In this document: positions 15,319-18,901 of the stretch, piece after piece
Position numbering within the stretch: the stretch's first letter is position 1
Layout: each line of letters starts with the position of its first letter
Assembly (NCBI GenBank): GCA_023424135.1
Contig: JAFAEH010000165.1
Location: 1 to 18,901 of the forward strand
Source: Actinomycetes bacterium
Lineage (GTDB): Bacteria; Actinomycetota; Actinomycetes; Actinomycetales; Cellulomonadaceae
DNA length: 18,901 nucleotides
Direction of reading: 5' to 3'
Notes under the pieces: generated by a model
Database searches by the model: none
Told to the model about the DNA's origin: nothing
The model's input: the letters and a program-made list of their open reading frames with translations, nothing else
Made by a program: the position numbers and the translations under genes

Positions 15319-16910
15319 TGGAGCAGCCCGACCCGACCCGCACGAGCGTCGACCCCGCGGACGCCGCCGAGCCGAGCACGCCGCTCGACACCGACGTCGA
15401 CACCGCTGTCGACACCGACACGGCCTCCCGTGGCGACGACGACACCGACCTGGTCGCCGCGGCCGGCGCCGACGTCGACGACGAGTCACGCGAGCGCGCG
15501 CTGCGCGCAGGGCTCGCCGACTACGAGCTCGACGACGAGGACCTCGCGCTGCTCGACGCCGACGGACCCGACGATGACGGCCCCGACGTGGACGCGGCGC
15601 TGCCGGTGCTCGCGGTCGTCGGCCGCCCGAACGTCGGCAAGTCGACCCTCGTCAACCGGATCCTCGGCCGCCGCGAGGCCGTCGTCGAGGACACCCCCGG
15701 TGTCACCCGCGACCGCGTGAGCTACCCGGCCGAGTGGTCCGGGCGCCGGTTCACGCTCGTCGACACCGGGGGCTGGGAGGTCGACGTCGCGGGCATCGAC
15801 AAGCGCGTCGCGCAGCAGGCCGAGGTCGCGATCGACCTGGCCGACGCCGTGCTGTTCGTCGTCGACGCGACCGTCGGCTCGACCGACACCGACGAGCAGG
15901 TCGTGCGGCTGCTGCGGCGCTCGGGCAAGCCGGTCGTGCTCGTCGCCAACAAGGTCGACGGCCCGGCCGTCGAGGCGGACGCGGCCACGCTGTGGTCGCT
16001 GGGCCTGGGGGAGCCGCACCCGATCTCGGCGCTGCACGGCCGCGGCACCGGTGACCTGCTCGACGCCGCGATGCGCGCGCTGCCGACCGTGTCGGCGCAC
16101 GCCGTGCCGCTGCCCGACGGTCCGCGTCGCGTCGCGCTCGTCGGTCGTCCGAACGTCGGCAAGTCCTCGCTGCTCAACAAGGTGGTCGGGTCCGAGCGCG
16201 TGGTCGTCGACGACACGGCCGGGACGACGCGTGACCCGGTCGACGAGCTCGTGGCGCTCGGCGGCCGGCCGTGGGTGTTCGTCGACACGGCCGGAATCCG
16301 GCGCCGCGTGCACCAGACCACCGGTGCGGACTTCTACGCGTCGCTGCGCACGCAGGCAGCCGTCGAGAAGGCCGAGGTCGCGGTCGTGCTGGTTGACGCG
16401 TCGGCGCCCATGACCGAGCAGGACATCCGTGTCGTGCAGCAGGTCATCGACGCCGGGCGCGCGCTGGTCATCGCGTACAACAAGTGGGACCTCATGGACG
16501 AGGACCGGCGCCCGTTCCTCGAGCGTGAGATCGAGCAGCAGCTCGTGCAGGTGCAGTGGGCGCCGCGCGTGAACGTGTCGGCCCGCACCGGCTGGCACAC
16601 CGACCGACTGGTGCCGGCCCTCGAGCGGTCGCTCGCGTCGTGGGACACGCGCATCCCGACGGGGCGCCTCAACGCGTTCCTCGGCGAGCTGGTCTCGGCG
16701 CACCCGCACCCGCTGCGCGGCGGCAAGCAGCCCCGCATCCTGTTCGCGACGCAGGCCTCGACGCGCCCGCCGCGGTTCGTCATCTTCGCGAGCGGGTTCC
16801 TCGAGGCCGGGTACCGCCGGTTCATCGAGCGCCGCCTGCGTGAGACGTTCGGGTTCGAGGGCACGCCCATCACGATCTCGGTGCGCGTGCGCGAGAAGCG
16901 CCGGCGGTGA
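15318..16910 (+). CDS. der: Ribosome biogenesis GTPase Der (EngA)
   Basis: Essential double-domain GTPase that acts in 50S ribosomal subunit assembly. The first G domain has GRPNVGKST (residues 102-110), DTGG (149-152) and NKVD (211-214). The second has GRPNVGKSS (276-284), DTAG (323-326) and NKWD (388-391). A C-terminal KH-like domain follows (about 410-530), ending in basic residues. About 93 acidic, Asp/Thr-rich residues precede the first G domain, an extension also known in other actinobacterial Der proteins. The ATG at 15318 gives 530 residues. The gene closes the cmk-plsC-der group but may have its own leaderless promoter. Confidence 0.96.
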   Translation: MEQPDPTRTSVDPADAAEPSTPLDTDVDTAVDTDTASRGDDDTDLVAAAGADVDDESRERALRAGLADYELDDEDLALLDADGPDDDGPDVDAALPVLAVVGRPNVGKSTLVNRILGRREAVVEDTPGVTRDRVSYPAEWSGRRFTLVDTGGWEVDVAGIDKRVAQQAEVAIDLADAVLFVVDATVGSTDTDEQVVRLLRRSGKPVVLVANKVDGPAVEADAATLWSLGLGEPHPISALHGRGTGDLLDAAMRALPTVSAHAVPLPDGPRRVALVGRPNVGKSSLLNKVVGSERVVVDDTAGTTRDPVDELVALGGRPWVFVDTAGIRRRVHQTTGADFYASLRTQAAVEKAEVAVVLVDASAPMTEQDIRVVQQVIDAGRALVIAYNKWDLMDEDRRPFLEREIEQQLVQVQWAPRVNVSARTGWHTDRLVPALERSLASWDTRIPTGRLNAFLGELVSAHPHPLRGGKQPRILFATQASTRPPRFVIFASGFLEAGYRRFIERRLRETFGFEGTPITISVRVREKRRR

Positions 16911-16929
16911 CCGTGCGCGTGGCGGCGCC

Positions 16930-17982
16930 GTGACCTCGCTGCAGGACGGCGCCGCGCCGCGCCGCGTCACGACGCACGCGCTGCTGCGTCTCGGGCTGCC
17001 GCGCGACCCGCGCGCCACCCGGCACCTCGGCACGTTCCTCGTCGCGACCGCGGCGACCGTGCTGCTCACGCGCGCGTTCCTGGCCGCGACCGGGTACCCG
17101 CAGGTCGGCGGCGACGGCCTGCACATCGCGCACGTGCTGTGGGGCGGTCTGCTGATGGCGCTCGCGTTCGTGCTGCTGCTGTCGTTCGCGGGGCCCTCGC
17201 TGCGGCCGCTGGGGTCGCTGGTCGGCGGCGTCGGGTTCGGGCTGTTCGTCGACGAGGTCGGCAAGTTCGTCACCTCGGACAACGACTACTTCTACGAGCC
17301 GACGGCCGCGATCGTGTACGCGACGGTCGTCGGGCTGGGGCTGCTCGCCGAGGCGCTGCACGGGCGGCGCGACCCGGACCCGCGCGAGGAGCTCGCGGGC
17401 GCCGTCGACGAGGCGGTCGCGGGGGTCGTGGGTGGCTTCACGCCGTCGGCGCGGCGCCGGGCCGAGGCGCACCTGCGGCACGCGGGCGACGTGCACGGCG
17501 CCGCGCAGGCGCGTGCGCTGGTCGACAGCATTGCCGAGGACGACGTCGCGCTGCCCGACCCGGTCGGTGCGGTGTCGTCGTTCGCGGTGCGCGTGCTGCA
17601 CACCCTCATCAAGGCGCGGTTCGTGCCGTGGCTCGCCGTGCTCGTGCTTCTCGGGTCGTCGGCGTTCACGATCGCGCGCGCCGTGACGGGGTGGTGGAGC
17701 GGTGACGGCAGCCCCGCGTGGGTGCTGGTCGGCGCGCTCGTCGCCGCAGCGGCCAGCGGCGTGCTGTGCGTCGTGGGGCTGCTGCGCGTCGGCGGGGACG
17801 CGATCGAGGGCTACCTGTGGTTCCGCCGCGCGGTCATCGTGTCGCTGCTGGTGACGCAGTTCTTCCTGTTCCGGCTCTCGCAGTGGGACGCGTCGTGGGG
17901 GCTGCTGGTCGACCTGCTGGTGCTCGGCCTGGTGGCCGCGGAGCTCGACGCGCTGCGGCGGCGGGCGGACGGCGAGGGCTGA
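16930..17982 (+). CDS. Polytopic membrane protein of unknown function
   Basis: I cannot name this 350-residue protein. Hydrophobic segments lie near residues 34-54, 65-86, 94-110, 124-143, 232-252, 263-285, 301-316 and 322-339. A soluble, charged linker of about 80 residues (145-230) separates the two membrane halves. The most conserved-looking part is in the first half: LHIAHVLWGG (64-73), then GFGLFVDEVGKFVTSDNDY (102-120) and FYEPTAAIVY (121-130). Many polar residues (His65, His68, Asp108, Glu109, Lys112, Asn118, Asp119) lie in or beside membrane segments, hinting at a catalytic or ion-binding site. The GTG at 16930 is the only usable start after the der stop, 19 nt downstream, so the gene is probably cotranscribed with der; its ribosome site is weak. 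Confidence 0.85.
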   Translation: MTSLQDGAAPRRVTTHALLRLGLPRDPRATRHLGTFLVATAATVLLTRAFLAATGYPQVGGDGLHIAHVLWGGLLMALAFVLLLSFAGPSLRPLGSLVGGVGFGLFVDEVGKFVTSDNDYFYEPTAAIVYATVVGLGLLAEALHGRRDPDPREELAGAVDEAVAGVVGGFTPSARRRAEAHLRHAGDVHGAAQARALVDSIAEDDVALPDPVGAVSSFAVRVLHTLIKARFVPWLAVLVLLGSSAFTIARAVTGWWSGDGSPAWVLVGALVAAAASGVLCVVGLLRVGGDAIEGYLWFRRAVIVSLLVTQFFLFRLSQWDASWGLLVDLLVLGLVAAELDALRRRADGEG

Positions 17983-18058
17983 CGGGGACCGGGGCGGCAC
18001 GCGCCGGGTCGCGGCGGTGCGCGGGCGTCGGCGGGGGATGCCGGCCGGTACCCGCGGA

Positions 18059-18122
18059 CCGCGGTGCGTGCGGCGTTGCGGCGGCTGGACGGCCGGAACG
18101 CCGCACGGTCGGCGCACCGCGG
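18059..18122 (+). terminator. Composite stem-loop, possible U-less terminator
   Basis: Outer arms 18059-18068 and 18113-18122 are perfect reverse complements (10 bp). An inner stem continues directly, pairing 18069-18077 with 18097-18105 (9 bp), leaving a 7-nt bulge on the right side and a 19-nt apical region that can form a further short stem. It starts about 77 nt past the stop of the membrane protein gene. No T-run follows, so intrinsic termination in the classical sense is not shown. Confidence 0.4.
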
Positions 18123-18163
18123 GCGGGTTGGCGACGTGTGCGGGTCGCCGCGGGGCGGGGTGC

Positions 18164-18179
18164 GAGGCGACGTCGTCTC
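18164..18179. repeat. 16-nt near-palindrome upstream of GntR gene
   Basis: GAGGCGACGTCGTCTC is symmetric in seven of eight base pairs around a perfect CGACGTCG core. It lies about 50 nt before the GntR start. It may be a regulator site, but a GC-rich 16-mer of this kind can also arise by chance. Confidence 0.3.
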
Positions 18180-18213
18180 ACCTGCTGGTCATCCCATGAA
18201 TGAGTGAGCGCAT

Positions 18214-18234
18214 GCATGCATGATGTATGCATGC
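18214..18234. promoter_or_regulatory. Inverted repeat spanning GntR start codon, likely operator
   Basis: Arms 18214-18221 (GCATGCAT) and 18227-18234 (ATGCATGC) are perfect 8-bp reverse complements with a 5-bp spacer, and the chosen ATG (18231-18233) lies inside the right arm. The core TGTATGCA resembles the TGTATACA-like half-sites described for GntR-family operators. Autoregulation by the encoded protein is the simplest reading. CATGAT (18219-18224) lies exactly 6 nt before the ATG and could be the -10 of a leaderless transcript, so an occupied operator would block it directly. Confidence 0.5.
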
Positions 18235-18901
18235 CGCGTCGATCGTCCGCCCCGCCCGCGTCCGCCGCCGACACCGTCTACCGGCACGTCAAGGACGCGC
18301 TGCTCGGCGGTCGGCACCCCGGGGGCAGCATGCTCAGCGAGGTCGACGTCGCCGCCGAGCTCGGCGTGAGCCGCACCCCCGTGCGCGAGGCGTTCCTGCG
18401 GCTGGCCGCCGAGGGGTGGCTGCGGCTGTTCCCCAAGCGCGGCGCGCTCGTCGTCCCCGCGGCGCCGGGCGAGGCGCAGGACGTGCTCGACGCACGGCTG
18501 CTGCTCGAGGGGCACGCGGTCGAGCAGGTGCTCGCCGGGCCGCCGGGCGCGCGCGAGGAGCTCGTCGCCACGCTGCGCGGGCTCGTCGCCCGGCAGCGCG
18601 ACGCGCTCGACGCCGACGACGTCGACCTCGACGCCTACGCCGACCTCGACGCCGCGTTCCACCACGCGATCGTCGCGGCGGGCGGCAACGCCGTGCTCAC
18701 CCAGGTCGCCGGGACGCTGCGCGAGCGCCAGAGCCGCATGGTGGCGCTCTCGGTGGGGCGGTCGTCGGCGCGGGCCGCGACGTTCGTCGACGGTCACGAC
18801 GCGCTCGTCGCCGCGATCGCCGACGGCGACGCGGCCGGCTTCCGGGCACGGCTCGCCGCGCACGTGCACGACGCGCACGGCGGGCTCGGGCGACCCGGGG
18901 G
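18231..18901 (+). CDS. GntR-family transcriptional regulator, FCD subfamily, 3' end outside window
   Basis: DNA-binding regulator with an N-terminal winged helix (about residues 14-78), including LSEVDVAAELGVSRTPVREAFLRL as two hydrophobic-polar blocks around the recognition helix. The C-terminal FCD effector domain (about 84-215) shows the expected metal/ligand residues: Asp140 and His144 (in LDAAFHHAI), His189 (GHDALVAAI) and His211 (AAHVH). FCD regulators usually respond to small carboxylates or sugar acids; the ligand cannot be told here. The frame is open at the window end after 223 codons, close to the usual total length, so little is missing. The start is ATG 18231; an in-frame ATG at 18216 is the alternative. 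The regulated genes are not in view. Confidence 0.92.
   Translation, partial: MPRRSSAPPASAADTVYRHVKDALLGGRHPGGSMLSEVDVAAELGVSRTPVREAFLRLAAEGWLRLFPKRGALVVPAAPGEAQDVLDARLLLEGHAVEQVLAGPPGAREELVATLRGLVARQRDALDADDVDLDAYADLDAAFHHAIVAAGGNAVLTQVAGTLRERQSRMVALSVGRSSARAATFVDGHDALVAAIADGDAAGFRARLAAHVHDAHGGLGRPG

Larger units (their letters stand above)
17983..18230. other. Intergenic region between membrane protein and GntR gene
   Basis: These 248 bp have no convincing gene. They begin GC-rich, with a long imperfect stem-loop (18059-18122) and a 6-bp hairpin (18130-18149). A 16-nt near-palindrome (18164-18179) follows. The last 40 bp or so turn markedly AT-richer and hold a tetranucleotide CATG run and the inverted repeat at the GntR start codon. 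This layout looks like a transcription end for the upstream unit followed by a regulated promoter. Confidence 0.6.

Noticed and set aside
16840..16929. Upstream extension of the membrane protein frame into der
   Set aside because: The added Arg-rich residues are an out-of-frame reading of the der C-terminus; the GTG at 16930 after the der stop is a better start.
18211..18233. CATG tetranucleotide run as a phase-variable repeat
   Set aside because: Only about three tandem units are present and they are explained by the inverted repeat; too short for slippage-driven switching.

Overview
The window is very GC-rich (by eye about three quarters G+C), uses GTG starts freely and packs its genes tightly with 4-nt stop/start overlaps. 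Gene content and order fit an actinobacterial chromosome, most likely Micrococcales and plausibly Cellulomonas or a relative. I see no insertion sequence, prophage, CRISPR array, tRNA or rRNA gene. Gene names come from recognising protein motifs, not from a database search.

Left block (1-6784, minus strand): the pentose phosphate pathway operon tkt-tal-zwf-opcA-pgl. tal, zwf and opcA are joined by identical 4-nt GTGA overlaps. Intercistronic stem-loops separate tkt from tal and opcA from pgl. pgl runs off the left edge. zwf and pgl form the oxidative arm, opcA encodes the assembly/activation factor for the dehydrogenase, and tal and tkt form the non-oxidative arm.

Centre (6785-7170): a 386-bp divergent control region between tkt (leftward) and ctaB (rightward). 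It holds an AT-richer promoter-like patch, inverted repeats, a LacI/cre-like 14-mer and a tkt leader able to fold into two hairpins.

Right block (7171-17982, plus strand): ctaB (heme O synthase) and xerD (tyrosine recombinase). Then comes parA-scpA-scpB-rluB-tyrA-cmk-plsC-der, in which an orphan ParA and the Smc kleisin/partner genes (chromosome organisation) are linked to 23S rRNA pseudouridylation, tyrosine biosynthesis, CMP phosphorylation, phospholipid acylation and the ribosome-assembly GTPase Der. scpA through cmk are chained by ATGA or GTGA overlaps. A conserved-looking membrane protein of unknown function follows der.

Right edge (17983-18901): a 248-bp intergenic region with a long imperfect stem-loop, a near-palindrome and a strong inverted repeat that covers the start codon of a GntR/FCD-family regulator, which is cut by the window end.

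Most of the window is well-known housekeeping. The least explained items are the der-adjacent membrane protein, the GntR start-codon operator, the structured tkt leader and intercistronic hairpins, and a probable leaderless promoter at der.
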